A stretch of DNA of 64,000 nucleotides from Lachancea kluyveri NRRL Y-12651 (GCA_000149225.2 CM000690.1:310001-374000), one strand, 5' to 3'. Positions 48,243 to 58,749 are shown, numbered from the stretch's first letter. Numbers and translations: made by a program. The notes: generated from the letters alone by a model not told the origin.

Positions 48243-48530
48243 TTTATCTTTTCTTTCATCTTTCCTTTGCATGTATTACTAGAAAATCTCTTCTGTACAT
48301 TACTTTGTAGATAAATAAAGAATTCGTGTATAGTAAAAAAAACTTCCAAATCTTCGCAAGAATCCAACCCCGATGAGCGCAAAGATGTTATATAAACAGA
48401 CTGGTCACCAAGACGTCGGACACTAGTCTTCAACAAGCAACATCAGTGGGAATTGAAAAAAAAAATTAAGCTAAAACTCTTAAAGGGATACTAAAAATAT
48501 TATGTAAAAATTTAAAAGATTTTAAAAAGC

Positions 48531-49619
48531 TTAATCGTGCTTCAAAGTTTCGGAGAAAGCAGTGGATGGCTTGGAAGCTTGTTGTTCAACCTTCTTGGAA
48601 CCCAACTTTTCAGCAGCAAAGACCTTGGCGTAAGGGTTCAATCTCAACAAGACTTGCTTGTTTCTCAATGGGTTCTTCTTCAAAACGTTGTAACGCTTTT
48701 GAGTAGCTTGACCAGCTGGTCTGACAACAGATTGGATTTCAGAAGAGTTGATGATTCTGGTAACATCGGAGTTAGAGATGATGTTGGATGGCAAAGCGTA
48801 GTTAGACTTGGCGGAAGCAACAGATTCAGAACCCCAAACTTGGTCCAACTTGGCGAAAGCACCTTCGGTCCAGATAACGAATCTACCCAAGTGAGCACCT
48901 GGAGCCAATTGCAACAAGCCCAAAGAAGCAACGTTGGCGGTTTCAACACCTGGAACGTTTCTGAAGGCCTTGACGATACCGTTGTCTTGAGCGTAGACAA
49001 CCAATGGACCCTTTCTTTGAGTGAATCTTCTGTTTCTGTACTTACCCTTACCGGCTCTCAATTTCTTGGACTTCAAGACCTTGACGATGTCAGAGTGGGC
49101 ACCAACAGCCTTCAAAGCAGCAACAGCTTCCTTGGTCTTCTTAACAGATTCCAATTCGTCGGAGACAACCAATGGGATTTCTGGAATCTTTTCGACTCTG
49201 TGACCTCTGGCCAAAACCAAAGAGGCGACAGCAGAAGCAGCGATAGCAGAAGCGGTAGCGTAACGCTTTTCGTTGTGGTTAACCTTAACGTTCCACTTTC
49301 TCCAGGTCTTGGTTGGAGCAAACATACGACCACCACGACACATGTTACCGAAAGCAGCTTGACCAGATCTGTGAGTACCACCACCACCGACACGAGGAAT
49401 ACGGGCGACAGCACGACCAGTACCCCAAGATTCAGCAGAGGTTTGGTGACCAGCCTTTTCGGAGACAGCGTAAGCTTGTCTCTTGTTCTTGTTCACGGAA
49501 GTGAAGACAGATTGAACAATGTCTGGACGAATTGGAGCAGAGAAAACGGCTGGCAATGGCAAAGCAGTAGAGGTAGCTTCACCAGTCAAAGATTGGACAG
49601 AAACTTGTGGGCGAGACAT
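48531..49619 (-). CDS. RPL4: Ribosomal protein L4 (uL4)
   Basis: This 362-residue 60S protein has exactly the length of S. cerevisiae Rpl4A/B. It starts [26 protein letters not shown]. The internal loop [31 protein letters not shown] lines the exit tunnel, and the long Lys-rich C-terminal extension follows. It has no intron, as in S. cerevisiae. It is the single counterpart of YBR031W and YDR012W, which is expected before the duplication. Confidence 0.98.
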   Translation of the reverse strand: MSRPQVSVQSLTGEATSTALPLPAVFSAPIRPDIVQSVFTSVNKNKRQAYAVSEKAGHQTSAESWGTGRAVARIPRVGGGGTHRSGQAAFGNMCRGGRMFAPTKTWRKWNVKVNHNEKRYATASAIAASAVASLVLARGHRVEKIPEIPLVVSDELESVKKTKEAVAALKAVGAHSDIVKVLKSKKLRAGKGKYRNRRFTQRKGPLVVYAQDNGIVKAFRNVPGVETANVASLGLLQLAPGAHLGRFVIWTEGAFAKLDQVWGSESVASAKSNYALPSNIISNSDVTRIINSSEIQSVVRPAGQATQKRYNVLKKNPLRNKQVLLRLNPYAKVFAAEKLGSKKVEQQASKPSTAFSETLKHD

Positions 49620-49923
49620 TTCTATTTATGTGATGATGGTTTTTTTTTGAAATAGAATGAAGAAAAGATGGGCAGAGGACAAAAAATTTTTCACCTGTTT
49701 TATATACTTGAAAAATTTTTCAGCGATGCATTTTTTTTTTTACGACGCTTTTGCGTCGTGACTTTATGAAGAGGGAAAAAAAAAAAAAGAAACAAATGCC
49801 AGGTAATCTTTTACGGGCATTATACATTGTGTCAGTATAAAACAAATTATGTTATATTAAAATTATAGATTATAAGGGACTGTTATTACTCAAAAAAATT
49901 ATTTATAGTCTTTCAAAATAGCT
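49620..49923 (-). promoter_or_regulatory. RPL4 promoter with RRPE-like runs and a palindrome
   Basis: Two A/T palindromes (AAAAAATTTTTC at about 49681 and GAAAAATTTTTC at about 49708) precede GCGATGC, an RRPE plus PAC-like pair. A perfect inverted repeat, ACGACGC-TTTT-GCGTCGT, lies at 49742-49759, 122 bases before the ATG. I see no canonical Rap1 site. T-runs separate the elements. Confidence 0.5.
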
Positions 49924-51519
49924 TTATATTCTTTGGAAATTTTTTTTCTCTGATTCTTTGGACATTTCTGTTTGAACACACTCCAACTCTAGTTCTGATT
50001 CTTTATTGGTGTAAGTTTCAAGATCGCAGACACTCTTTTCCATTGTCACAATACCTTCAAGCTTGAGATCATTGCTCTCTGGGCCAAAAAATACCACTAT
50101 CACCAAGTATCCTATGACTGCACCAACGAGAATACTCATGACTTTACCATAATCGTAGACTGTCTCGCCAGTTTTCTTGTTCACGATTGGATATTTTTCT
50201 CCTAGTGAGGTCTCGATAGTAGCAGCAGCACTACTTGCTAGATTTCCTAGTTGATAAGAGATTCCAACATAGAAAGCTTTGGTTTTTTCGTCTGGGGCTA
50301 AAGCATGTAGATATGATGGAACTAATCCCCAAGCACCTTGAATAAAAAACTGCATGAAAAATACAGATGCATTGATTGAACTGTTGTGGATGAACCCCCA
50401 TGGGTAGATTAGGCAGGCACTACCCAATATAGAGACGATAATAATGAAGCGACGAGAAGTAATCGTGGCTAGGTGTGGAATCGTTAACCCTCCAACCATG
50501 GCCCCAATGTTAGCAAGACAGTTCGTCACAGTGGACTTATCACTAGAAAAACCTAGTTGGTTTGTTAGCATTGTAGGAAACAAATCCTGGGTACTATGGG
50601 ATAAGTAATTAAACCCAATCATAACCAAGACCATGTATATGATCATGTACCAGTATCTTTTGAGTGCAGCCCAAATCTCTTTGAAAGTATGGTCATCGTC
50701 TTCGTTGTTTAACTTCTTTTCAGCTTTTATTCTCTGCCTTTCCAGAAAAGCATTTGTTTCTGGTAATAAGGCTCTGAAGATTATTAAAAGGAAAGTGATA
50801 CCTGCTGCAAACCAAAAACAACTTCTCCATCTATCCTTTGTAGTGTCGGCTAGGGCTCTGGTGAATATGACTGCCAGTAAGTAGCCCAAGGTATACCCTT
50901 GCTGAAAGAACCCACTAATAAAACTATGAGCTTCTGGTGGACAATCGTCGAAACATTGAGCAGCACTGTTACCAAAAATTCCACCCAAAACAACACCAAA
51001 AAAGGCTCTAGCAATCAGGAAATATTTGAAGTTGTGCTTGATGAACCCTGTGATTATTTCTAAGACCATCATAAAGAATAAATTAATAATAAATGACACT
51101 TTTCTTCCATATCTATCACCGATGTAACCAAAAAGTACAGCGCCTACAACTCTGAGCATTAGCACTAGGGTAATACCCCAAGTGACCTGTTTTGTCGTGA
51201 CGTCAAAGTCATGAGAGATCTTCTTGACATTTAATGTAACGGTGAAAAAATCGAAAGCCTCCCAAGTGAAAGATGCAAATGCACTTAGTATGAAAAGCCA
51301 TTGTTTGTATGATATTAGTTTTAGAGCAGGTATAGGGTTAACGTCTTTGCTAAATTCAGCAAATGAAGTATTTCTGTAAGGTATCAGTCCCACCACTCTG
51401 CCTTTCAAATAACGTTGAATCTTACCAGAAATTGACATTTTTTTTGTATTTACGTAAGAACTTTTCCGTAGCTTTGATGCTTTTTTTTTTAATTTAAAAC
51501 ACACGTCTTGGAATGACAT
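49924..51519 (-). CDS. Jen1-type monocarboxylate/dicarboxylate transporter
   Basis: This 531-residue MFS transporter belongs to the lactate/pyruvate:H+ symporter (Jen) family. The diagnostic NxxSHxSQDxxxT motif is present as NYLSHSTQDLFPT near residue 305. The sugar-porter-like signature GDRYGRKVSF lies after segment 2. Twelve membrane segments can be counted, and the N- and C-termini are hydrophilic, Lys- and Glu-rich respectively. Other yeasts have lactate- and succinate-type Jen proteins, which I cannot separate by eye. It lies between RPL4 and RKM3, which in S. cerevisiae are adjacent, so it was either inserted here or lost there. S. cerevisiae JEN1 is elsewhere (YKL217W). Confidence 0.9.
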   Translation of the reverse strand: MSFQDVCFKLKKKASKLRKSSYVNTKKMSISGKIQRYLKGRVVGLIPYRNTSFAEFSKDVNPIPALKLISYKQWLFILSAFASFTWEAFDFFTVTLNVKKISHDFDVTTKQVTWGITLVLMLRVVGAVLFGYIGDRYGRKVSFIINLFFMMVLEIITGFIKHNFKYFLIARAFFGVVLGGIFGNSAAQCFDDCPPEAHSFISGFFQQGYTLGYLLAVIFTRALADTTKDRWRSCFWFAAGITFLLIIFRALLPETNAFLERQRIKAEKKLNNEDDDHTFKEIWAALKRYWYMIIYMVLVMIGFNYLSHSTQDLFPTMLTNQLGFSSDKSTVTNCLANIGAMVGGLTIPHLATITSRRFIIIVSILGSACLIYPWGFIHNSSINASVFFMQFFIQGAWGLVPSYLHALAPDEKTKAFYVGISYQLGNLASSAAATIETSLGEKYPIVNKKTGETVYDYGKVMSILVGAVIGYLVIVVFFGPESNDLKLEGIVTMEKSVCDLETYTNKESELELECVQTEMSKESEKKNFQRI

Positions 51520-52201
51520 GAATGGGATATGGTCTGTATATGTACCTTTTTTTTTGCCATCCTATTGCCAAGATGTAGTTTGCGCTAAACGATAGTTGCT
51601 GTCCACTTATCAAAGTCTAATAATGTGTCATAATATCATTGTTTTTTTTTTCTTAATTATGTCTAAGTATTATCTTATGTTTTTGTAGGGTGTCAGGCTG
51701 AAACTACTCGAACATGGTCACACTTTAGAGCAGGCATCTCATTTGAGCTACACTGATTTCTCAGGGAGCGGCGTGCAGACGTTATTTATCCTGCGGATTT
51801 TTTGCCGAGAAAAAGGTTATTTTCGAGCGCATCGACTGGTAACTTCAGTGGAAACGCTATTTGCAGCCGGCAAGCGTCATGATTTTTTATCGTTATCCAT
51901 TACACATGTCGTTCTAGGTAAATAAAAGCCTAGACAACTGCTGAGTTTTTTGGGACATGTAGTCATTTTCAGAAATTCTTTCGTATATACTGAGAATTAT
52001 GAGTGTTTAGCAATACAGAACGAATTAGAAGACTTGGTCATTAAACCGAAATGATGAGACGAGGTGTACTGGAAAAGGCATGAGGTCATTCGGAATATTG
52101 GTGTGCGAGAGCGCTTCAGTGCTAGATTTCGGTTTATATTTTGCGCACTTTGGCTTGCGTCCATACCTTTCGCTGTAAAGTAACTTTTTCTATTTGCTAT
52201 T
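51520..52201. other. JEN upstream / RKM3 downstream spacer
   Basis: A 680-base region with T runs at 51550-51560 and 51641-51652 and no gene that I recognise. A TTCGG...CCGA type element was not seen. Confidence 0.3.
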
Positions 52202-53875
52202 CTATGATGTAGATGGCCGGTACTTATTTATGCAATCGTTGAGTATACGATTTTCACTATCGATCAGTATCCTGATGTTGCTTTGCAAATATGTATTGCT
52301 GATTGAAGGTGAAGCAAGTGATTTTTTCAGTTTCAAAATTTCACAAAGTACTGAGTACGTCTTGCGGTCGTTCTTCCTGTCTAAGAGTTCTATTTTCTTC
52401 CACATTTTATCCACATTGTCCTTATCTTTGATGAATTTTCTCCATTCGGTCTCTTTCAAGCTTAACAGTTTCATTAGCGCAAGGGTGCAATTTGTGGGTT
52501 CACCGTTGGCATCAACGTACAGTTCAGACAACCACGACTTTAACTCCTCTGCACCTCCCTCTTCGTCTTCTTCACTTTCGTCTTCGTCTTCGCTATCACT
52601 CTTTACCATGATGTTATTATTTTTGCTATTTTCCGGTTCACTGTCTTCTTCTCGTTTAGAGTAATGCCAATTGGAATAAAGCTCGTAGCCAACCTCGCTC
52701 CACCACTCGAATCTCTCTTGAAACTTTCTTTTATTTTGTTTTTTGAATTTCAAGATCTCTGGAGCCAAATTAATCACGTCGTAAGGATTCTGTTCGATAC
52801 AAAACCCGTAGCGAGCTAGGAGAAAAGCGTTCGATAAGTCGCCGTAAGAGTTGAAAATTTCCATACCCGATTTGACGAAATTAGTCGTTGTAATATCAAC
52901 ACATTCCTCTGGCAGTACGCCACGTATTCTCCGTGCTTCTATGAATGGGTTATTTTTCATTTCTTCATCATTACTTTCGTCACTATCACTATCGCTGCTA
53001 TCACTATTTTCCTGGTCTGCTTCTAGCTGGCTAATCAGAGACATGTCGATATTGCCATTAGCTGTGCCTTTTAAATGTGCCACTTGTTTCTCTTCTTCTA
53101 TTTCCATCAGCTTTGCTTCGGCAATCAAGTGTCTACATTCACCGACTTCACCACATAAAGGACAAACTTCGTACAAACTTTCAAATCTAACATCTGGAGA
53201 TGTAACATGATGGTTGAATAAGTCGGCTATAGGGACCAAGGCACTTTCGTGATAATTGTCGATTTCAAAGACTCTCGACGAGATTGCGTATGCAACCGCG
53301 ACAAACTTTAAGTATTTTTCTTTAATACGTTCCTCATTTTCAACTGAAAGAAAATCTTGAGGGATCTCCAGCCCAAACTCTTCATTCCATTTCATTGCTA
53401 GATTGACGGCAATTTCAAATCCTTCTTCGAGTTCTTCTTGTGGTGCTAATGCATCATATAAGGTATCGATCGTAGTACCTTTCAATGCATTTTTCTCCTC
53501 TGCAGGCCAACAACTTGGCGGTAAGTATAAGTCACCCGTTTCATCATGAATCCTGATGCTTTTCAAGTACGGATACCAATGGCTTCTTTCCTTGAAGACT
53601 GTCGTTTCGTAAATAAATGCTATGTTAAGAGCTAGCATTCCATCTACTTCTTCATCCAAGAGCAGGTTTGCAACACTACTATTAGATGAGGAAAAAATAG
53701 CATTTTTAGGTATACGTAATAGTACTCTACCTTTATGAATGTCTTGAATTGCAAAGACGCCGAGTCCACCTAGCGGAGATGCTTTAATTATGCAGTGTGA
53801 TGACAGAAACTGGCCATTACTTTGCCGAACAAACTCCAAGATATCTGACAAGTCTTCCTGTGGGGTAGCTGACAT
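52202..53875 (-). CDS. RKM3: Rkm3-like SET-domain ribosomal lysine methyltransferase
   Basis: This 557-residue protein has the split SET domain of the SETD6/RKM type. N-terminal LGGLGVFAIQDIHKGRVLLRIPKNAIF begins the SET core; ALVPIADLFNHHVT near residue 215 holds the conserved D-x-FNH; the last SET part is SGMEIFNSYGDLSNAFLLARYGF near 345, with the conserved Tyr. An acidic, Ser-rich insert (SDSSDSDSDESNDEE) splits the SET region, and a second acidic run lies near 425. S. cerevisiae Rkm3 (YBR030W, 552 residues) methylates the ribosomal protein Rpl42. Rkm4 has a similar fold but synteny favours Rkm3. Confidence 0.88.
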   Translation of the reverse strand: MSATPQEDLSDILEFVRQSNGQFLSSHCIIKASPLGGLGVFAIQDIHKGRVLLRIPKNAIFSSSNSSVANLLLDEEVDGMLALNIAFIYETTVFKERSHWYPYLKSIRIHDETGDLYLPPSCWPAEEKNALKGTTIDTLYDALAPQEELEEGFEIAVNLAMKWNEEFGLEIPQDFLSVENEERIKEKYLKFVAVAYAISSRVFEIDNYHESALVPIADLFNHHVTSPDVRFESLYEVCPLCGEVGECRHLIAEAKLMEIEEEKQVAHLKGTANGNIDMSLISQLEADQENSDSSDSDSDESNDEEMKNNPFIEARRIRGVLPEECVDITTTNFVKSGMEIFNSYGDLSNAFLLARYGFCIEQNPYDVINLAPEILKFKKQNKRKFQERFEWWSEVGYELYSNWHYSKREEDSEPENSKNNNIMVKSDSEDEDESEEDEEGGAEELKSWLSELYVDANGEPTNCTLALMKLLSLKETEWRKFIKDKDNVDKMWKKIELLDRKNDRKTYSVLCEILKLKKSLASPSISNTYLQSNIRILIDSENRILNDCINKYRPSTS

Positions 53876-54088
53876 CTTGAAAGGTAATCTTCAATTTCTG
53901 AAAAAATAGATAGCAGTATAGAAAATCTCTTTCTCTTTTTACCGATTCTTTATAGTATTCCAATGTTCTCGGTCATCGCGTCCCAGTTCAAAAAATTTTC
54001 CAATATATTTGATCACATGACCTCACAGTACGCATATTCCGGACTATAGTACAAATAACTGTCATGCACAGAATTATTGGCTTCTTAT

Positions 54089-54410
54089 TGTTGGAACGAA
54101 ATACAACTATCGACCATCGACTAGTATTCGTGTTACTAGTATATTATCACACACGGTGTTATAAGGTGACATAAAGAATGAGAAACAGTCATCTAAGTTA
54201 GTGGAAGCTGAAACGCAAGGATTGATAATGTAATAGGATAATGAACCAGAAACATATAAAAGGAAGAGTATTTGTATATAAAGTTATCGACTCTCTTTTC
54301 TGGATTCTAGAAAGGTGAGGAGAACTTCTAGTATAACCCATATACCAATTATTATAGCCTTAATCAAAAATGGAATCTCAACAATTGTCCCAATATTCAC
54401 CCATTTCTCA
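54089..54410 (+). repeat. Solo delta-type LTR with intact target duplication
   Basis: A complete 322-base LTR in plus orientation, from TGTTGGAACG to CCATTTCTCA. It is flanked by an exact 5-base target duplication, CTTAT, at 54084-54088 and 54411-54415. The last 45 bases again encode the Ty1-like Gag start. No internal region. Looks whole and recent as an LTR. Confidence 0.95.
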
Positions 54411-54506
54411 CTTATTGTATGCTGTCAGTATCAAGCGTGCTTCTTTGGCTACATAAAAACGGTCGATATCAAGCAAAACAAAACACTCAAGAAAAATATT
54501 CTTGAT

Positions 54507-55165
54507 TGAGAAATGTGTGAATAGTGGGACAATTGTTGAGATTCCATTTTTGATTAAGGCTATAATAATTGGTATATGGTTATACTAGAAGTTCTCCTCA
54601 CCTTTCTAGGAATCCAGAAAAGGAGTCGATAACTCTATATACAAATATTCTTCCTTTTATATGTTTCTGGTTCATTATCCTATTACATTATCAATCCTTG
54701 CGTTTCAGGTTCCACTAATTTAGATGACTGTTTCTCATTCTTTATGTCACCTTATAACACCGTGTGTGATAATATACTAGTAACACGAATACTAGTCAAT
54801 GGTCAATAGTTGTATTTCGTTTTGAGAAATGTGTGAATATTGGGACAATTGTTGAGATTCCATTTTTGGTTAAGGCTATAATAATTGGTATATGGTTATA
54901 CTAGAAGTTCTCCTCCTCTTTCTAGGAATCCAGAAAAGAGAGTCGATAACTCTATATACAATTATTCATATATTCTCTTTCCTTTTATATGTTTCTGGTT
55001 CATTATCCTATTACATTATCAATCCTTGCGTTTCAGCTTCCACTAACTTAGATGACTGTTTCTCATTCTTTATGTCACCTTATAACACCGTGTGTGATAA
55101 TATACTAGTAACACGAATACTAGTCGATGGTCGATAGTTGTATTTCGTTCCAACACGTTTCAACA
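54507..55165 (-). repeat. Nested pair of delta-type LTRs upstream of tRNA-Lys
   Basis: An LTR in minus orientation occupies 54507-54822 and resumes for its last five bases at 55161-55165. A second LTR, 333 bases, minus orientation, lies at 54823-55155, inserted near the terminus of the first. The flanks of the inner copy, CGTTT at 54818-54822 and 55156-55160, are a 5-base target duplication. Both are solo LTRs without internal region; the inner one is younger. The array ends 87 bases upstream of tRNA-Lys. Confidence 0.92.
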
Positions 55166-55252
55166 AGTTTAACTAAGAACGATCCAAGGACAGTATCTGT
55201 TAATTGAGATTTAGGTAAAGAGTTTATTATACAGCATTCAGAAAAAAATCAG

Positions 55253-55325
55253 CCTTGTTGGCGCAATCGGTAGCGCGTATGACTCTTAATCATAAGGCTA
55301 GGGGTTCGAGCCCCCTACAGGGCTT
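55253..55325 (+). tRNA. tRNA-Lys(CUU)
   Basis: A 73-nt cloverleaf: GCCTTGT pairs ACAGGGC, anticodon arm TATGA-CTCTTAA-TCATA (anticodon CTT), T arm GGTTCGAGCC. A T run (TTTTTTT) directly after the gene serves as the Pol III terminator. Confidence 0.97.
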
Positions 55326-55765
55326 TTTTTATCACTAACACAATATACAACGTATAGTGAAATACAATATTACGGATAAGAAGCTGTTAAAATATAATCA
55401 GGAATCCACATTTAGATGCGACTCCGTATATTGGAAATAGTGCTAGCAAAAAACGTATATTCCTGTACTGAGAAATGTGGATGAGTAGAATTCGCAAAAA
55501 CGATGTACCGAAAAACTGTACTTTCTCTAGAACAGAAGTAAAGCAGGAATCTTCCTCCTAACTCGAAGAAAATATATTCATCAAATTAGTGAAGGGGAAA
55601 AGAAGAAAAGAGTACAAAACATCAACCATTAAGCATACATGAAATAGGGTAAATACTGTCATGGTCTGTCAAAGACCATACGTGCCAATAAATTTTGGAG
55701 GAAAGGATACTGGCAACACAAAACAGTTCTGTCAAAGAACCGTTCCGAATAATTTACATACTGAT
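55326..55765. other. tRNA-Lys to GAP1 spacer
   Basis: 440 bases covering the 3' side of GAP1. A short direct echo, CTGTCAAAGA(A)CC, occurs at about 55658 and 55731. No gene seen. Confidence 0.3.
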
Positions 55766-57547
55766 CTAACACCAGAAATAGTAAGATCTAATCCACAATG
55801 ACTTGGAGGCTAAAACAGCTTTTTCCTCAGCCAATTCCACCTTCAAAGCTTCAATGTCAACTTCTCTTCTACCAGTGTCAATATCAATGTTTTCAGCTCT
55901 AATGAACAACTTCCAGTTTCTCTTGTAACACTTGTGACCGATATACATTACCAAAACCACAGGTAGGGACAAATAGGATTCGAAGAAATCCTTTGCATCT
56001 GGAGGTGAGCCGATTGGGAACAAAGCGATCCAGAATTGGGCAGCCAAGATTAACATAATCAATACGGTACCGTAGATGGAACCCCAAACACCGGCTGGAG
56101 ACACAAAGGACAACTCGTCGGTTGATCTGCCTTGGGCTGACAAAGCTCTTCTAAATCTCAGATGACAGATACAAATAGCCATCCAAGTGAACAGGGAGGA
56201 TAACCCTGACAAGGCCAATAACCAGTCAAAGACCTCACCTTCCTTAGGAGATGCAGCAATGAAGGATAGCAAACCGAAGAAAGAAGTGAAGCCAATGCCA
56301 ACCAAAGGTCTACCCTTTCTGTCGATGTAGCCAAAGATCTTTGGCAAGAAGCCCTGTTCAGCCAAAGCGGTCAAAGTTCTGGAGCAACCAAAGACAGCAG
56401 AGTTACCGACGGACAACACAGCGATCAAGATAACAACGTTGACGACACTTGGCAGACCCTTGATACCATGGTTTTTAATGGCCAAGACGAAAGGAGAAGC
56501 GGCAGCGTCGACAGATGAGGCACCGATCAATCTCGTATCATTGTAAGGGACCAGCAGCCCAATTAGACATAGGGAAATGATGTAAAACAAGGTGATTCTC
56601 CAGAAAACTTGCTTAGCGGCACGAGGCAAAGACTTTCTTGGGTTGGCAGTTTCGGCAGAGGCCAAACCAACCAGTTCAGAACCAGCGAAGGAAAAAGCAG
56701 CAGTAACGAAAACGGAGCAAACACCTTTGAATCTCTTGCCTGCAGTGTTACCAACAAAGGCACCTGGGTTGTGCCAGTTGGCACCACCGATATAACCACC
56801 GACTGGACCACCACCGCAAACCAAGATGATACCTAGGATGATGAAACCAATAACCGTTATAACTTTGATGAAGGAGAAAACAAATTCGGCTTCACCATAA
56901 CCTTTAACACCAAACATATTGATCGAGACAATAACAACGTAAAACAAGGCTACAAACCCATCACGATACTTTGGATCTGTACCCCAGTAATTAACAGTGA
57001 TAGAGGCAGCGACAATTTCCAAGGGCAAAACAACCAACCACTGTAACATATAGTTGAAGTTGTTTGCGTAACCAAACGACTCATCGATAAATCTGGTAGC
57101 ATAAGTCGTGAAACCACCAGAAACGGGGAAAGTGACAGCCAACTCACCCATGGCCATAACCATACAGTAGATCATAGTACCGGTCAAAGCCCAACCGATC
57201 AAAATGCCTGCAGGACCAGCGGTTCTCAAGGCCTTACCGGAACCAACGAACAAACCTGTACCAATTGCACCACCAATGGCGATCATTTGTAAATGTCTGT
57301 TCTTCAGATGACGTTTCAACGGAGAATTAGCGGTGGCGATAGCAATCTTTTCTGCTTCAGTTAGATTAGGGTCCAACTCTACCACTTCCATTCTTTTGAA
57401 ACTATTTTTGAAGTCTTGCCACTTGGATCCCGAACTCTCTTCATTTGAGGCTTCATGGTTGGTAAATTCGCCAGATTCCACATACTGCTCTTGAGCATAG
57501 GAGTAATTTTTCTTCTCATCAACAGAGTGGTTGGAGGAAGAATTCAT
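55766..57547 (-). CDS. GAP1: General amino-acid permease Gap1
   Basis: This 593-residue permease matches Gap1 (602 in S. cerevisiae), the nitrogen-regulated broad-range amino-acid transporter. The N-terminus carries two Lys (residues 12-13) near its acidic, Ser-rich start, where Rsp5 ubiquitinates Gap1. Segment 1 has MIAIGGAIGTGLFVGSGKALRTAGPAGILIGW. The loop SAETANPRKSLPRAAKQVFWRI and the C-terminal YYFWC are family marks. KAE1, next door in S. cerevisiae (YKR038C), is the next protein gene here, supporting orthology. The promoter has GATA-type sites. Confidence 0.95.
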   Translation of the reverse strand: MNSSSNHSVDEKKNYSYAQEQYVESGEFTNHEASNEESSGSKWQDFKNSFKRMEVVELDPNLTEAEKIAIATANSPLKRHLKNRHLQMIAIGGAIGTGLFVGSGKALRTAGPAGILIGWALTGTMIYCMVMAMGELAVTFPVSGGFTTYATRFIDESFGYANNFNYMLQWLVVLPLEIVAASITVNYWGTDPKYRDGFVALFYVVIVSINMFGVKGYGEAEFVFSFIKVITVIGFIILGIILVCGGGPVGGYIGGANWHNPGAFVGNTAGKRFKGVCSVFVTAAFSFAGSELVGLASAETANPRKSLPRAAKQVFWRITLFYIISLCLIGLLVPYNDTRLIGASSVDAAASPFVLAIKNHGIKGLPSVVNVVILIAVLSVGNSAVFGCSRTLTALAEQGFLPKIFGYIDRKGRPLVGIGFTSFFGLLSFIAASPKEGEVFDWLLALSGLSSLFTWMAICICHLRFRRALSAQGRSTDELSFVSPAGVWGSIYGTVLIMLILAAQFWIALFPIGSPPDAKDFFESYLSLPVVLVMYIGHKCYKRNWKLFIRAENIDIDTGRREVDIEALKVELAEEKAVLASKSLWIRSYYFWC

Positions 57548-58500
57548 AGTTAAGAATGATAATTATTAGATTGATTAGAGTGGGAAGACGACTACTAAGG
57601 CAAGAGACCGAATACTAAGAAAGGAGATAAAAGAATACTAAGTCTTTATATACTTTTTTTTTTTTGCTTAGTCTTCGTTTTCTGTTTTATTCAGTATATC
57701 TAAACTGGTACGTTTCAACTCGAGTTTCCAATGATCGGACGCTATCTCGCACGGTCCTCCTTGATTGGGGGAGAAGAAGGTATCAAAACGAATGATTGAT
57801 AACGGTATTGCTAGGAGAACGAAGAGGAATGGATAGAGGGAGCAAGGTAAAGAAAAAGAAAAAAAAGAAAAGAAAAGATGAAAGTGCTAGGCGTGTGTCT
57901 TCCCCCACGTGAAAGCGAAGACGGAGTGGTTGATAAGGACAAAATGATAGAAAGAAAAGCCCAAATATTATCCAAAAACGGAACACGAGAAGAGAAAAGA
58001 AAAAGAAAGGGAACAATAGTAGAAGAGGCAATGCCAGATGATTGACAAGCACTTGCTGCAATTCTGCAAGTATCTTAATTTCCTTTGCTTCTAAACTGTA
58101 TGGTAGAATATACTCTTCAAGTTTTCCGCATAGCTCAAAGCGTTCGTAGTGAACAACCCATGTAGTTTAGGTTGCGGTTGCATGGTGCACCTCTTGCTGA
58201 CATACACAAACCAGATAACGGTGTTTATGCCTGTACACAGAATGGTAATCAGATGATTTCGGAGCCAAGTATACCTCCTGCATTCAACCGGCGTTTTTTT
58301 TTTTCTTGGTATGATTTGCGGATTTTGGGATCAGAGATATTATCCAACTGACACGGCAATTTTTTATTTTCTATGGGCCTACGAAAAAAGATGCCGTGCA
58401 GGCGCTTGCGGGGTTTTCTGCGAAGAAAATCTGTCTTCCCGATACGTATTTTCGTCTGTCGTGATGTAAATTGGGTGTTTATGTGCAAAAAGGAAATCTT
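57548..58500 (-). promoter_or_regulatory. GAP1 promoter region
   Basis: GATAA-type cores lie at 57626-57630 and 57932-57937 (GATAAG), with GATAAC at about 57799. These are the sites of Gln3/Gat1/Dal80 GATA factors that control GAP1 by nitrogen quality. A CTCGAG is at about 57719 and CACGTG at 57906. A T run of 11 at about 57655 is near the transcript start. The far part, up to tRNA-Pro, shows nothing else. Confidence 0.5.
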
Positions 58501-58604
58501 GGGGCGAGCTGGGAATTGAACCCAGGGCCTCTCGCATGCTTTGTAATTCAAGTGTAACTCAAACTTCGCCCAAAGCGAGAATCATACCACTAGACCACAC
58601 GCCC
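58501..58604 (-). tRNA. tRNA-Pro(UGG) with intron
   Basis: A 104-nt gene on the minus strand. Mature ends GGGCGTG and GCTCGCCC with discriminator C; anticodon loop TTTGGGT with anticodon TGG. A 32-nt intron (58568-58537) follows anticodon position 37, the standard place. The S. cerevisiae tRNA-Pro(UGG) genes carry an intron at the same site. Confidence 0.96.
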
Positions 58605-58728
58605 ATATTAGATGTCCGGAAGAAACGGAATTAAAATCTTGTCCTACCAGTCAGATCTAGTCATAACAACAGGCTCTATCGTAGCGCAACATCTTGCAAC
58701 ACCGTGCGGTGTCATGATCGGCGTCAAA

Positions 58729-58749
58729 GGGGGGGGGGGGGGGGGGGGG
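58729..58749 (+). repeat. Poly-G tract, 21 bases
   Basis: An uninterrupted run of 21 G lies between tRNA-Pro and the LTR cluster. Runs this long are rare in yeast DNA and mutate quickly; the length could also be affected by sequencing error. Confidence 0.8.

Noticed and set aside
49021-49655. Long plus-strand frame opposite RPL4
   Set aside because: Shadow of a highly biased ribosomal protein gene; composition explains it.
54892-55137. Open frame of about 80 codons, also at 59294-59539
   Set aside because: Both lie wholly inside LTRs on the non-coding side and reflect repeat sequence, not a gene.
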